This document shows, in pieces, positions 13,620 to 21,025 of a stretch of 21,886 nt of DNA; the stretch's first letter is position 1, and each line of letters starts with the position of its first letter. The notes below the pieces were generated by a model. That model made no database searches. It worked only from the letters and a program-made list of their open reading frames with translations, and was not told the DNA's origin. Position numbers and translations under genes: made by a program. The stretch is from Bacillota bacterium (GTDB lineage Bacteria; Bacillota; Clostridia; Christensenellales; CAG-138), in NCBI GenBank assembly GCA_023409435.1, contig JAEYHP010000066.1, positions 1 to 21,886 on the forward strand, in the 5' to 3' direction.

Positions 13620-14657
13620 GTGGAAGACCGCCTGCTTTCCTCATCGCTTCGCGAAGAGGATATGCAAACCGAATACAGCCTGCGTCCGAGGTTTTTAAAC
13701 GAATACATCGGGCAGCGCGAAGTCAAGGAGCACATGCGCATCTATATCCAGGCTGCGCGGGACAGGGGCGAGCCTCTTGACCATAGCCTCTTGTACGGGC
13801 CGCCGGGCTTGGGCAAGACGACGCTTGCGGCAATCATCGCGAACGAGATGGGCGGTAATCTTCGGGTAACCTCCGGCCCCGCAATCTCCCACGCGGGGGA
13901 TCTGGCGGCGCTTTTGACGAACCTTTCCGCCGGGGACGTGCTGTTTATCGTTGAAATCCACCGCCTCAACGCCACGGTGGAGGAAGTGCTCTACCCGGCC
14001 ATGGAGGATTTCGCGCTGGACATTATCATCGGAAAAGGCCCCAGCGCAAGGAGCATCCGGCTGGACCTGCCTAGGTTTACTCTTGTGGGCGCTACCACCC
14101 GCATGGGTATGCTGACCTCGCCGCTTAGGGACCGCTTCGGCATTAAGGAACAGCTGCTGCTTTACCGCACGGAGGACCTGTGCGATATCATTACGCGCAG
14201 CGCCCGCATCCTCAATATCGACGTGGATGACGAGGGCGCAGCTGAAATCGCCTCCCGGGCGCGCGGCACGCCGCGTATCGCAAACCGCCTTTTAAAGCGG
14301 GTGCGTGATTTTGCGCAGGTGCGGGGGGACGGCGTCGTGACATTGTCCATGGCGCAGCAGGGCCTGAACATGCTTGGCATCGACGAACTTGGCCTCGACC
14401 CGGTGGACAGGCGCATGCTCGACACTATGATCGATAAATTCGGCGGAAGACCCGTGGGCCTCGACACCATCGCCGCAGCCACCGGCGAGGACTCCGGCAC
14501 AATAGAGGACGTCTACGAGCCCTACCTCATGCAGCTTGGTTTCCTCGCGCGCACGCCGCGCGGCAGGGTGGTGCTGCCCTCCGCCTACGCGCATATGGGG
14601 TACAAGCTGCCCCCGTCCGATTCGAATGCGGCCGTACAGGCGCGCTTGGAGATATAA
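13620..14657 (+). CDS. ruvB: Holliday junction branch-migration ATPase RuvB, with Walker B Asp changed to Val
   Basis: The AAA+ motor that pumps DNA through the RuvA-held junction. The 345 residues align end to end with the family: Walker A GPPGLGKTT at 60-68, sensor 1 in TLVGATTR, the arginine finger in SPLRDRFG (R170), and the C-terminal winged helix (GLDTIAAATGEDSGTIEDVYEPYLMQLGFL). The Walker B motif, normally LFIDEIHR, reads LFIVEIHR here: codon 111 is GTT (13950-13952) where a GAT is expected. The Asp helps hold Mg-ATP, so the protein as written should be impaired, although the frame is intact and all other motifs are good. It may be a sequencing error or a true variant. GTG start with GGAGGG four bases upstream. 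Third gene of ruvCAB. Confidence 0.96.
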   Translation: MEDRLLSSSLREEDMQTEYSLRPRFLNEYIGQREVKEHMRIYIQAARDRGEPLDHSLLYGPPGLGKTTLAAIIANEMGGNLRVTSGPAISHAGDLAALLTNLSAGDVLFIVEIHRLNATVEEVLYPAMEDFALDIIIGKGPSARSIRLDLPRFTLVGATTRMGMLTSPLRDRFGIKEQLLLYRTEDLCDIITRSARILNIDVDDEGAAEIASRARGTPRIANRLLKRVRDFAQVRGDGVVTLSMAQQGLNMLGIDELGLDPVDRRMLDTMIDKFGGRPVGLDTIAAATGEDSGTIEDVYEPYLMQLGFLARTPRGRVVLPSAYAHMGYKLPPSDSNAAVQARLEI

Positions 14658-14717
14658 CGCGGTTGAAAAAAAAAAATCATCTTGCGGTTGCATATTTGAA
14701 AAACGGAGGGTGTACGG

Positions 14718-15521
14718 ATGAACAAAAAGCGTGAGCTGGAGCAGCAGGTAACCGATCTGCAGGCGCAGGTGCAGGATCTTACAAAGCAGCTGGACGGATA
14801 CCGTGCGCAGGAACGCGCCATTGTACGGGCGCTCACCGACGCGCAGACCAGCGCCGGAAAACGCGTCGCCGAAGGAGAGGCCCAGGCGAAGAAGCTTGTG
14901 GACGACGCGAACGCCTACAAGGCGCAATCGGAAGCGGACGCGGACGCGCTGATACAGGACGCCGCGAAAAAGGCCGCCGAAATCGTGGAAGCGGCACAGG
15001 CCGAATCCTCCCGCAGGCTTGCTCAGACGGAAGCTTCGGTACAGGATTTTGAAGCGCGTCTAAACGCGCTCAACGCTTCGCTTTTAAATACCGCCCGCCA
15101 GGCGAAAGAACAGGCGGAAACGTTCGCCCGCTCCATGGAAACGCTGACCGGCGATACGCCCGAAATTTTGCAGGAAGGCCGCGGCCTCTCCGCCCTGATA
15201 CAGGCCCAGGCAGGGAAACTTCCCGATTCGTACGAAACCCCGCAGGAACTGATGCACGGCATTTACCAGCTGCAGGGAAGGGATATTCCGGCTGCGGCAG
15301 AAACCGAACGCGACGCCGAACCCGTGGAGCCCGCGTTCGCCGGGGAGCCTGAACCCGCGCAGGAGAAGCAGCCCGAAAAGGCTGCGGACGAGCCGGAAGA
15401 GCGTATCTGGACGGTAGAGGAAGTCATGGCGAAAAGCGGTGCATTCTCTCCCAAGGGAAAGAATGAGGAGGTCGATGACGTTGACCTCGACAGCTTACTG
15501 GACGAGATCATCCGCGAATGA
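14718..15521 (+). CDS. DivIVA-like coiled-coil protein
   Basis: A 267-residue hydrophilic protein with no membrane segment. Residues 1-135 are almost continuous predicted coiled coil with heptad-like Leu, Ala and Val spacing (ELEQQVTDLQAQVQDLTKQL at 6-25), and the part from about 30 to 110 (ERAIVRALTDAQTSAGKRVAEGEAQAKKLVDDA) looks like the second coiled-coil domain of DivIVA/GpsB relatives, which mark poles and division sites. Residues about 190-235 are a low-complexity Glu/Pro/Ala linker, and the end is a conserved-looking acidic tail around EERIWTVEEVMAKSG and DLDSLLDEIIRE. It lacks the DivIVA N-terminal lipid-binding motif. The ATG at 14718 has GGAGGG seven bases upstream. It lies 60 bp after ruvB and 109 bp before proS, probably in the same unit. 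Function not established. Confidence 0.75.
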   Translation: MNKKRELEQQVTDLQAQVQDLTKQLDGYRAQERAIVRALTDAQTSAGKRVAEGEAQAKKLVDDANAYKAQSEADADALIQDAAKKAAEIVEAAQAESSRRLAQTEASVQDFEARLNALNASLLNTARQAKEQAETFARSMETLTGDTPEILQEGRGLSALIQAQAGKLPDSYETPQELMHGIYQLQGRDIPAAAETERDAEPVEPAFAGEPEPAQEKQPEKAADEPEERIWTVEEVMAKSGAFSPKGKNEEVDDVDLDSLLDEIIRE

Positions 15522-15630
15522 CGCGCCAACGGAACGGTACCGGCGGGTTCCGGCATAATTTAAGGAAAACTATTTGATTAAAGCGGCAAGGAAGCCGCAA
15601 AAGAGAGTTGAAGGAGCATTTAGACCGACT

Positions 15631-17073
15631 ATGGCGAAGAACGGCGAGCAGGAATTTGTCAAACACATTGCGCGGAGGGACGAGGACTTCCCCCAGTGGT
15701 ATACCGATGTGGTATTAAAGACCGATATGGTGGATTATTCCGACGTCAAGGGCTGTATGGTGATAAAGCCCTACGGCTACGGCGTATGGGAACTCATCCA
15801 GCAGCAGATGGACGCGCGGTTCAAAGAGACCGGGCATGTCAACGCCTATTTTCCGCTGCTGATTCCGGAAAGCCTGCTGAATAAAGAAAAAGAGCATGTG
15901 GAGGGCTTTGCTCCTGAGGTGGCATGGGTCACCCACGCCGGCGGCGAAAAGCTCGCAGAGCGCCTGTTCGTGCGCCCCACCAGCGAGACCATCATCGGGT
16001 CCATGTATTCTAGGTGGATTCAGTCTTACCGCGACCTGCCGGTGCTGATGAACCAGTGGTGCAACGTCGTCCGCTGGGAAAAAAGCACACGCCCATTTCT
16101 CCGCACCAGCGAATTCCTCTGGCAGGAAGGGCACACCGCCCACGCCACGTTCGAGGAAGCGCAGGAGGAGACCATGCGCATGCTCGAGGTATACCGCGAG
16201 TTTGCTGAAAACGTGCTTGCCATCCCCGTGGTGACTGGCCGCAAAAGCGAAAAGGAAAAATTCGCGGGTGCTCACGCCACCTACACCATGGAGGCCATGA
16301 TGCAGGACGGCAAGGCCCTGCAGATGGGCACCTCCCACAACCTGGCGGACCATTTTGCAAAGGGCTACGACATTACCTACCTCAGCAAGGAAGGCAAGCT
16401 CGAATACTGCTTCACCACCTCCTGGGGCACCTCCACACGCATGATCGGCGGGCTCATCATGGTGCACGGGGACGACAGGGGCCTTGTGCTGCCTCCGCGC
16501 GTAGCGCCCATACAGGCGGTGATACTGCCCATCGCGCAGCACAAGCCGGGCGTGCTTGAAAAAGCGGAGGAGCTTTATAAAACGCTCAAGGCGGCGGGCA
16601 TCCGCGTGAAGCTTGATGACAGCGAGCAATCCGCGGGCTGGAAGTTCAACCAGTGGGAAATGAAAGGCGTGCCGCTGCGCATTGAGATCGGTCCCAAGGA
16701 TATTGAAAACAATCAGGTCGTCATCGTACGCCGTGATGCGCTGGAGAAGCAATTTGTGTCCATCGACGGTTTGGCGAAGTCCGTTGCGGGAATGCTTGAT
16801 GATGTACACAACGGGTTATATAGAAAAGCACTGGAATTGCGTCAAAGCAGGACCATGGACGCGACCACGTTTGAAGCGCTGCGCGAAGGCGTCAAAACCG
16901 GCTTTGTGCGCGCCATGTGGTGCGGCGATACCGCGTGCGAGCTTGAAATCAAGGAAAAAACGGGCGGCGCCACCACGCGCTGCATGCCGTTTGAGCAAAA
17001 AGAGCTTTCCGACGTATGCGTTCACTGCGGAAAAAAAGCGCATGCATTGACGTATTTCGCGAGAGCCTATTGA
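15631..17073 (+). CDS. proS: Prolyl-tRNA synthetase, type 3 (archaeal/eukaryote-like)
   Basis: Charges tRNA-Pro with proline. The 480-residue protein is the short form without the bacterial editing insertion. Seen in order: FPQWYTDVVLKTDMVDYS near the start, the motif 1 region KPYGYGVWELIQQQMD, LFVRPTSETIIGSMYSRWI, motif 2 RWEKSTRPFLRTSEFLWQEGHTAHAT, motif 3 HGDDRGLVLPPRVAP, the anticodon-binding domain, and a C-terminal zinc-ribbon-like part with Cys pairs (MWCGDTACELE, then VCVHCGKKAH). I chose the ATG at 15631 because relatives begin MAK just before this block, but its GGAG is 14 bases upstream. An in-frame TTG at 15574 has AAGGA at good spacing and would add 19 residues. No T-box leader is visible in the 109-base gap. 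A 5-bp GCGGC/GCCGC hairpin (15583-15598) lies in that leader. Confidence 0.96.
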   Translation: MAKNGEQEFVKHIARRDEDFPQWYTDVVLKTDMVDYSDVKGCMVIKPYGYGVWELIQQQMDARFKETGHVNAYFPLLIPESLLNKEKEHVEGFAPEVAWVTHAGGEKLAERLFVRPTSETIIGSMYSRWIQSYRDLPVLMNQWCNVVRWEKSTRPFLRTSEFLWQEGHTAHATFEEAQEETMRMLEVYREFAENVLAIPVVTGRKSEKEKFAGAHATYTMEAMMQDGKALQMGTSHNLADHFAKGYDITYLSKEGKLEYCFTTSWGTSTRMIGGLIMVHGDDRGLVLPPRVAPIQAVILPIAQHKPGVLEKAEELYKTLKAAGIRVKLDDSEQSAGWKFNQWEMKGVPLRIEIGPKDIENNQVVIVRRDALEKQFVSIDGLAKSVAGMLDDVHNGLYRKALELRQSRTMDATTFEALREGVKTGFVRAMWCGDTACELEIKEKTGGATTRCMPFEQKELSDVCVHCGKKAHALTYFARAY

Positions 17074-17098
17074 AATAGATCGGTAAGGGGGTAAGCCA

Positions 17099-17662
17099 AT
17101 GAGAAGGCCGGATAATAAAACGTTGATCCTGACGGGAATCCTGCTGCTGGTGGTGGTTCTTTTAACCTGCCTGCTGCGGTTTGATATCCACTATCAGGGG
17201 AAGCTTTCAGGGTATTGGACGCTGGGTGACGTGGGCGTCTACATCGCCGCGGCGCTTTTGGGCGGCCCCTGGGGGGCGCTGGCTGCTGGCGTAGGCTCCG
17301 CCCTTGCGGATATTTTTGTGGGGCAAGCCATCTATGCGCCCGCAAGCCTGATCATCAAGGCCGGTATGGCGCTTGTGCTCGCTTCCCGCCTCAGGCATGG
17401 GCATACGCTTCTGGACATCGTCAAATCCGTGGCGGTGGCGGGCGGCATCATGATCGGCGGGTATTTCCTCTACGATCTCATTATCCGTGGGGATTACGTG
17501 CTGGCGGCCATCGCTCTGCCGTTTAACATCCTGCAGCTGATCGGCTCCGGGTTAATCGCGGTGCCCGTATTATTTTTGATGGGCGGGAAAAACTACCGTC
17601 AAGGGGGCGGCTTTGGTTCCCGGGATGATTTTTATACGCAATCAAAAAGGCAGTTGAAATAA
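17099..17662 (+). CDS. ECF transporter S component (substrate unknown)
   Basis: A 187-residue membrane protein with about five to six hydrophobic helices. The block WTLGDVGVYIAAALLGGPWGALAAGVGSALADIFVGQAIYAPASLIIKAGMALV (about residues 40-93, quoted in parts: LGDVGVYIAAALLGG, GVGSALADIFVGQAIYAPAS) is the signature of the S-component family that includes HmpT-type hydroxymethylpyrimidine transporters. The ligand cannot be assigned: the neighbours are proS and a metallo-hydrolase, not vitamin genes. The ATG at 17099 has AGGGGG seven bases upstream. It is 25 bp after proS and 1 bp before the hydrolase gene, so it is part of the same transcript. Like the other S component it lacks its energising module in the window. 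Confidence 0.85.
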   Translation: MRRPDNKTLILTGILLLVVVLLTCLLRFDIHYQGKLSGYWTLGDVGVYIAAALLGGPWGALAAGVGSALADIFVGQAIYAPASLIIKAGMALVLASRLRHGHTLLDIVKSVAVAGGIMIGGYFLYDLIIRGDYVLAAIALPFNILQLIGSGLIAVPVLFLMGGKNYRQGGGFGSRDDFYTQSKRQLK

Positions 17663-17663
17663 C

Positions 17664-18479
17664 ATGAAATTGACGGTGCTTGGCCGGTACGGGCCATTTC
17701 CCGCGCCGGGAGGCGCCTGCTCCTCGTATTTATTGGAGGCGCCCGCCGTTCCCGGCAAAAACGGCAAACATGACAAAAAGGTGAAACTGGTCATAGACCT
17801 TGGCAGCGGCGGGCTATCTAGGCTGCTTTCGATTTGCCCTTTGAGCGAGATCGACGCGATATTGCTTTCCCATTTGCACAGCGACCATATGTCGGACATG
17901 CTGGTGCTGCGTTATGCCCTGCAGTTGCTGCCCAAAAAGGGCGTAAACGTGCCCATGCCGCTGCATGTTATCGCCCCGGGTACGCCGGAGACAGAGTTCC
18001 GGCTGCTTTCCTCCGCTGGCACGTTCGATATGGTCAAAATGGAGGACGGCTTGAAATTGCGCTTCGGCTCGCTCTCCGTAACGCTTCACCATATGCTTCA
18101 CCCGGTGCCTTCTTACGCCATGGACATTCTGGAGGAGGAGCCGCCGAGGCCGCCCGCCTACGGCGAGGATGTGCCGCTAAAGCGCCTGGTCTATACCGGC
18201 GATACCTGTTACAATGAAAAGCTCATCCCGCTGTGCCGGAACGCATCCGCGCTGCTTGCGGACACGGGCCTCCTTGCAAAAGAAAAGACGACGGAGTTCG
18301 TGCCGCACCTCACCGCGCGCGAAGCCGGAGAAATCGCCAAGAAAGCGGGCGTGGGCAGGCTTCTGTGCACCCACCTGTGGGGCGGGGGCGGCATCATCGA
18401 GGACCTTGTGCTGCGGGAGGCGCAGGAGGCGTTCCCGGCCGCCGAGGTTGTGCAGGAAATGATGACGTACGAAATCTGA
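17664..18479 (+). CDS. Metallo-beta-lactamase-fold hydrolase
   Basis: A 271-residue cytoplasmic protein of the RNase Z/AtsA-like MBL group. Metal ligands are visible: SHLHSDHMSD gives H70, H72, D74 and H75; the HPVPSYAM segment gives H146; YTGDT gives D180; and CTHLWG gives H237. These are all the expected dinuclear zinc ligands, so it should be active. HPVPSYAM is the pattern seen in small-molecule or RNA phosphodiesterase relatives, but the substrate is unknown. The ATG at 17664 is one base after the previous stop, with only a weak ribosome binding site, so translation is probably coupled to the ECF gene. A terminator follows 15 bases after the stop, ending the long ruvC-to-here unit. Confidence 0.88.
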   Translation: MKLTVLGRYGPFPAPGGACSSYLLEAPAVPGKNGKHDKKVKLVIDLGSGGLSRLLSICPLSEIDAILLSHLHSDHMSDMLVLRYALQLLPKKGVNVPMPLHVIAPGTPETEFRLLSSAGTFDMVKMEDGLKLRFGSLSVTLHHMLHPVPSYAMDILEEEPPRPPAYGEDVPLKRLVYTGDTCYNEKLIPLCRNASALLADTGLLAKEKTTEFVPHLTAREAGEIAKKAGVGRLLCTHLWGGGGIIEDLVLREAQEAFPAAEVVQEMMTYEI

Positions 18480-18494
18480 ATAAACGACACAGAT

Positions 18495-18524
18495 AGGCTG
18501 TCCGTTAAGCGGATGGCCTTTTTT
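18495..18524 (+). terminator. Rho-independent terminator of the ruvCAB-proS unit
   Basis: AGGCTGTCCG (18495-18504) pairs with CGGATGGCCT (18510-18519) with small mismatches and is followed by a T-run (18519-18524). Confidence 0.85.
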
Positions 18525-18532
18525 ATCTCATT

Positions 18533-18565
18533 TTGACAAAAACAAATCTCCACCCATGTTATACT
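18533..18565 (+). promoter_or_regulatory. Probable promoter of the alpha/beta hydrolase gene
   Basis: A consensus TTGACA (18533-18538) and TATACT (18560-18565) with an extended -10 TG at 18557-18558. The 21-base spacer is too long for an ordinary pair, so the extended -10 alone may drive it, or the -35 may be fortuitous. Confidence 0.45.
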
Positions 18566-18605
18566 ATGTATCTGGGCCTATTGAGCTGCCGAATACGGAG
18601 TAGGG

Positions 18606-19736
18606 ATGGTGCTGAACATGAAACGACCTCGTTCTCCTTGGCGCAAACTGATGAAGATATTGAAATGGATCGGCGTCTCTATTGCCGCGATCCTTGTGCT
18701 TGCTTTGGGTACCGTATTCATTACGCGCGCAGTCAAAACGGGGCAGACCAAGATCAATACGGAAAATGGCATACAGGAAAGCAGCTATGTGGAGCTGAAC
18801 GGAATTAGCCAATTCGTGCAGATCAGAGGGGAGGATAAAGAGAACCCCGTTATCCTGATGCTACATGGCGGGCCGGGAAGCCCTATCACATTCCTTTCTT
18901 CTTACTATCAGCAGGGGCTGGAGCAGGACTATACGTTGGTCAATTTTGACCAGCGCGGCTCGGGCAGGACGTATTACGCAAACCTAGGGCAGGACATTCC
19001 CCTATCCATGCGGGATATCCTCTCCGATATCGATGCGCTGGTGGACTATCTGCTCGAGCGGTTCGGGCAGGAGAAGGTTATCCTGCTTGGGCATTCCTGG
19101 GGGACGATGCTGGGAAGCATATATGTCAAAGAGCATCCGGAAAAGGTTGCCGCATACATCGGCGTGGGTCAGTCTGTCAACAGTGCGGATGGAGAAACCT
19201 TCCGGGCAAACGAGGCCATCCGGCGCGCGCAGGTAAACGGGGACGATACGGCCGTACAGGAGCTTTCGGTGCTTTTAGGGCAATATTCGGCTTTCAAAGA
19301 GGGCTCAAAAGAGGCGTTCCTGCTGTCGATGGAAATGCGTGAGGTAAGCGCGCCTTATTTCCGCTATGAAGGTGAAATTTCCACGCCCCAGACCTTATGG
19401 CTGGGGGTGAGTTCGCCGGATATGTCTTTGACCGATATGCGGTGGTTTTTGGACTTGAACGGCTCGCTCGAGGATTTTCTTGCTTTGGAAGGGCCGCTTC
19501 TGGAGGATTGCATGACGTTCCGGCTCGAAGAACTGGGCAGCGAATATCCCGTTCCGGTCTACTATATTTCAGGCGAAAACGACTGGATTACGCCGGTAGC
19601 ATTGGTGAAGGAATATTATCAAACGGTGGAAGCGCCCGAAAAAGAGATGATCATTCTTCAAAACGCCGGGCATAGCCCGTTTCTGGACGACTCGGAAGCG
19701 TTCTGCAATGCGGTGGCGGGTGTGCTGGGAAAATAA
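18606..19736 (+). CDS. Membrane-anchored alpha/beta hydrolase, proline-iminopeptidase-like
   Basis: A 376-residue protein with a basic N-terminus and one transmembrane helix at about 20-41, so the catalytic domain is probably outside the membrane, tethered. The alpha/beta-hydrolase core has the oxyanion motif HGGPG (87-91), DQRGSGRT, the nucleophile elbow GHSWGTMLG with S164, the Asp of GENDWITP (D326) and the His of NAGHSPFLDD (H356). HGGPG plus DQRGSGRT is the pattern of prolyl iminopeptidases and related peptidases and esterases (S33 family); the real substrate is unknown. The ATG at 18606 has GGAG five bases upstream; the ATG at 18618 is too far away. It is a single gene with its own promoter and terminator. 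Confidence 0.9.
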   Translation: MVLNMKRPRSPWRKLMKILKWIGVSIAAILVLALGTVFITRAVKTGQTKINTENGIQESSYVELNGISQFVQIRGEDKENPVILMLHGGPGSPITFLSSYYQQGLEQDYTLVNFDQRGSGRTYYANLGQDIPLSMRDILSDIDALVDYLLERFGQEKVILLGHSWGTMLGSIYVKEHPEKVAAYIGVGQSVNSADGETFRANEAIRRAQVNGDDTAVQELSVLLGQYSAFKEGSKEAFLLSMEMREVSAPYFRYEGEISTPQTLWLGVSSPDMSLTDMRWFLDLNGSLEDFLALEGPLLEDCMTFRLEELGSEYPVPVYYISGENDWITPVALVKEYYQTVEAPEKEMIILQNAGHSPFLDDSEAFCNAVAGVLGK

Positions 19737-19751
19737 AACTGATCGATAGAC

Positions 19752-19785
19752 AAAAGGGTGCCATAACGGGGTATCCCTTTTTGTT
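19752..19785 (+). terminator. Terminator of the alpha/beta hydrolase gene
   Basis: AAAAGGG (19752-19758) pairs with CCCTTTT (19775-19781) with further inner pairs, and the T-run continues to 19782. A second hairpin TTGTTGC/GCAACAA (19781-19787, 19794-19800) follows at once. Confidence 0.75.
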
Positions 19786-19800
19786 GCTCTGATGCAACAA

Positions 19801-19832
19801 ATTTTCAAAAATCACTTTACATTTTTGAAAAT
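19801..19832 (+). repeat. 12-bp perfect inverted repeat over the perR -35 region
   Basis: ATTTTCAAAAAT (19801-19812) and ATTTTTGAAAAT (19821-19832) are exact reverse complements with an 8-base gap. The right arm overlaps the last base of the -35 element and the first part of the spacer of the perR promoter, so it is a candidate operator. Confidence 0.7.
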
Positions 19833-19843
19833 ACTTATATAAT
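19816..19843 (+). promoter_or_regulatory. Promoter of perR-ahpC
   Basis: TTTACA (19816-19821), a 16-base spacer and a consensus TATAAT (19838-19843), 33 bases before the perR start codon. Confidence 0.75.
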
Positions 19844-19845
19844 AT

Positions 19846-19860
19846 CAGTAATGATTATTA
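19846..19860 (+). promoter_or_regulatory. PerR/Fur-type operator
   Basis: CAGTAATGATTATTA has the 7-1-7 layout of PerR and Fur boxes, centred on G19853. The right half ATTATTA matches 6 of 7 positions of the PerR half-site, and the inner TAAT of the left half matches. It starts three bases after the -10 and covers the probable transcription start, so bound repressor would block perR-ahpC, giving autoregulation. Confidence 0.6.
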
Positions 19861-19875
19861 ATAGCGGGAGGCAAC

Positions 19876-20277
19876 ATGAACAAGCGGTTTAGCACACAGA
19901 AAAAACTTGTGGAAGAAGCCTTGGAAAAGCTGGACCATCCCACCGCGCCCCAGGTGTATGAATGGATCCGGGAGGGCTTCCCCAAAATCAGCCTGGGTAC
20001 GGTGTACCGCAACCTCAACGATATGGCGCTGGCGGGGCGGATCATGCGGCTTTCCTTTTCTGGCAAGCCTGACCGGTTCGATCACAACCCCAACGAGCAC
20101 TTTCATATGGTCTGCTCGGACTGCGGCCAGCTCTTCGACGCGGTGGATTGCATTCCGCCTTCCCTTATAAAAGAGATGGATGAAACGCTGCTACATGTGG
20201 CGGGGTTTGGGGTAAGCGGGCATGATCTGCTCTTTCATGGCACATGTCAGGCGTGCAGAGTCTCTGCGGCCGGATAA
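19876..20277 (+). CDS. perR: Peroxide-responsive Fur-family repressor PerR
   Basis: A 133-residue metalloregulator that represses peroxide-defence genes until iron-catalysed oxidation of its histidines releases DNA. The winged helix ends in LGTVYRNLNDMALAG (40-54). The residues of Bacillus subtilis PerR have clear counterparts, sixteen lower in number: regulatory-metal ligands H21, D69, H75, H77 and D88, and the structural zinc cysteines C80 and C83, plus C124 and C127 near the end. Having all five PerR metal ligands, in front of a peroxiredoxin gene, favours PerR over Fur or Zur. The N-terminus is about 16 residues shorter than in B. subtilis. The ATG at 19876 has GGGAGG five bases upstream. 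It is followed by ahpC at 24 bp, and a PerR-like box overlaps its transcription start. Confidence 0.92.
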   Translation: MNKRFSTQKKLVEEALEKLDHPTAPQVYEWIREGFPKISLGTVYRNLNDMALAGRIMRLSFSGKPDRFDHNPNEHFHMVCSDCGQLFDAVDCIPPSLIKEMDETLLHVAGFGVSGHDLLFHGTCQACRVSAAG

Positions 20278-20301
20278 AATAAAATTATACGGGAGGAAAA
20301 A

Positions 20302-20868
20302 ATGATGTCGCTCATTGGAAAAGAAGTTCGGGATTTTACGGTAAAGGCGTTCGTTGGCGGCGAGTTTAAGGACGTGTCCAAGGAGGACCTCTTGGGCAAA
20401 TGGTCCGTATTCGTGTTCTACCCGGCGGATTTCACATTCATCTGCCCCACCGAGCTTGGAGACCTTGCGGACAATTACGAGGAATTTAAAAAAATTGGCT
20501 GCGAAGTATATTCCGTTTCGACGGATACGCATTTCGTGCACAAGGCGTGGCATGACGCGTCGGATACCATCAAGAAAATCGGGTATCCCATGCTCGCAGA
20601 CCCCACCGCCGCCCTCGCGGAGGATTTTGAGGTTTACATTGAAGAAGAGGGCCTGGCGCTGCGCGGCAGCTTTGTGGTGGACCCCAAGGGCAAAATCGTC
20701 GCCTACGAGGTCAACGCCAACAACATCGGCCGCGAAGCCGCGGAGCTCTTAAGAAAGGTGCAGGCTGCGCAGTTTGTCGCGCAGTATGGCGATCAGGTCT
20801 GCCCCGCAAAGTGGCGTCCCGGCGCAAAAACGCTCAAGCCCGGTATCGACCTGGTGGGGAAACTGTAA
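20302..20868 (+). CDS. ahpC: Peroxiredoxin AhpC
   Basis: A 188-residue typical two-cysteine peroxiredoxin that reduces hydrogen peroxide and organic peroxides. The peroxidatic Cys C48 lies in YPADFTFICPTE and the resolving Cys C167 in QVCPAKWRPG, as in AhpC of other bacteria; SFVVDPKG and the C-terminal GKL complete the family pattern. The ATG at 20302 has GGGAGG five bases upstream, with a second ATG immediately after. It is the second gene of the perR-ahpC unit. No AhpF or other reductase gene follows, so its electron donor must be encoded elsewhere (AhpF, thioredoxin or rubredoxin-type). Likely induced when PerR is oxidised. Confidence 0.96.
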   Translation: MMSLIGKEVRDFTVKAFVGGEFKDVSKEDLLGKWSVFVFYPADFTFICPTELGDLADNYEEFKKIGCEVYSVSTDTHFVHKAWHDASDTIKKIGYPMLADPTAALAEDFEVYIEEEGLALRGSFVVDPKGKIVAYEVNANNIGREAAELLRKVQAAQFVAQYGDQVCPAKWRPGAKTLKPGIDLVGKL

Positions 20869-20922
20869 AGTTAAGTGAAACTTCAGACAAACAGAACTTA
20901 GAAAAAAGCTGTTTTATGCATG

Positions 20923-20953
20923 ACGCAGGCGTATTCGCCTGCGTTTGTTTTTT
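20923..20953 (+). terminator. Terminator of perR-ahpC
   Basis: ACGCAGGCG (20923-20931) and CGCCTGCGT (20936-20944) form a perfect 9-bp stem with loop TATT, followed by a T-rich tail. No clear promoter for lonB could be picked in the following 70 bases. Confidence 0.9.
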
Positions 20954-21025
20954 GCAGGTTTTCCAGTTTTCACATTTCATGAGTCAGCATTCCTTCGCGC
21001 ATACTACGTAAGCGGAGGTATGTAT

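Noticed and set aside
14666..14676. Run of eleven A after ruvB
   Set aside because: A plain homopolymer with no stem before it on the plus strand; not a terminator there, and no other role is evident.
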